A stretch of DNA of 5,683 bases, from positions 1-5,683 of the forward strand of contig SFGN01000127.1 in assembly GCA_004556565.1 (NCBI GenBank), in the 5' to 3' direction. Source of the stretch: Lachnospiraceae bacterium. GTDB taxonomy: Bacteria > Bacillota_A > Clostridia > Lachnospirales > Lachnospiraceae. The translations under genes and the position numbers were made by a program. The notes beneath the pieces are model-generated. The model searched no databases. It was not told the DNA's origin and saw only the letters and a list, made by a program, of their open reading frames with translations. Each line of letters starts with the position of its first letter. The stretch's first letter is position 1. Below, one piece after another: positions 5,645 through 5,683 of the stretch.

Positions 5645-5683
5645 GTTGTAAAAACGCAGGCGTAGCGGGCTACGCTGAGGCTT
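5645..5683 (+). repeat. GC-rich palindromic element, cut by the window edge
   Basis: GCGTAG (5660-5665), loop CGGG, CTACGC (5670-5675) is a perfect 6-bp stem, extended by CA/TG around one bulged G. It is flanked on the left by GTTGTAAAAA and on the right by GAGGCTT, where the window stops. If the right flank went on to TTTACAAC, the whole would be one long fold-back element. CGCTGAG occurs twice nearby (5618-5624 and 5673-5679). The GC-rich core contrasts with the A+T-rich surroundings and suggests an intergenic repeat or a strong terminator stem. Confidence 0.4.

Noticed and set aside
5600..5683. Minus-strand open frame entering from the right edge and stopping at 5600-5602
   Set aside because: It lies wholly within palindromic repeat sequence. 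Nothing supports a real gene end, though sequence beyond 5683 would settle it.

Overview
The window looks like chromosome of a low-to-moderate GC, Gram-positive, gut-type Clostridia, most likely a Lachnospiraceae member (Dorea, Mediterraneibacter or Blautia-like). This is an inference from the style of the 23S 3' end and tRNA cluster, strong AGGAGG-like ribosome binding sites, A+T-rich spacers and the makeup of the catabolic operon. It cannot be fixed to a species by eye. Every supported gene is on the + strand.

Region 1 (1-766) is the tail of an rRNA operon. It holds the last ~64 nt of a 23S rRNA gene, then six tRNA genes in the order Asp(GTC), Val(TAC), Tyr(GTA), Thr(TGT), initiator Met(CAT), Phe(GAA), then a strong intrinsic terminator (725-766). 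No 5S rRNA gene lies between the 23S and the terminator, none of the six tRNA genes encodes its CCA end, and each of the longer spacers carries a small perfect hairpin.

Region 2 (767-983) is a 217-nt A+T-rich spacer without a gene. It is the probable control region of the downstream operon and contains two 16-bp imperfect dyads and weak promoter-like hexamers.

Region 3 (984-5534) is a sialic acid (N-acetylneuraminate, Neu5Ac) utilisation operon: nanE (ManNAc-6-P 2-epimerase), nanA (Neu5Ac lyase), an SSS-family Na+/sialic acid symporter, a decayed yhcH/nanQ (Neu5Ac anomerase family) and nanK (ROK-family, presumed ManNAc kinase). Together the symporter imports Neu5Ac, NanA splits it into ManNAc and pyruvate, NanK phosphorylates ManNAc and NanE converts ManNAc-6-P to GlcNAc-6-P. 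The GlcNAc-6-P then needs NagA and NagB encoded elsewhere. No sialidase and no regulator is in the window.

The most notable observation is the yhcH remnant. Its start, ribosome binding site, N-terminal ~57 codons and C-terminal ~26 codons are recognisable, but they are in different frames and about 70 central codons are missing, including where the conserved His/Glu metal site should be. A terminator-like hairpin sits between this remnant and nanK. NanK is a zinc-motif-less ROK variant.

Region 4 (5535-5683) has no gene. It contains terminator-like inverted repeats and a GC-rich hairpin cut by the window edge, resembling an intergenic palindromic repeat. I do not see a wholly new biological system here. 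The window is a mostly conventional nan operon next to an rRNA/tRNA operon, with a few points worth checking.
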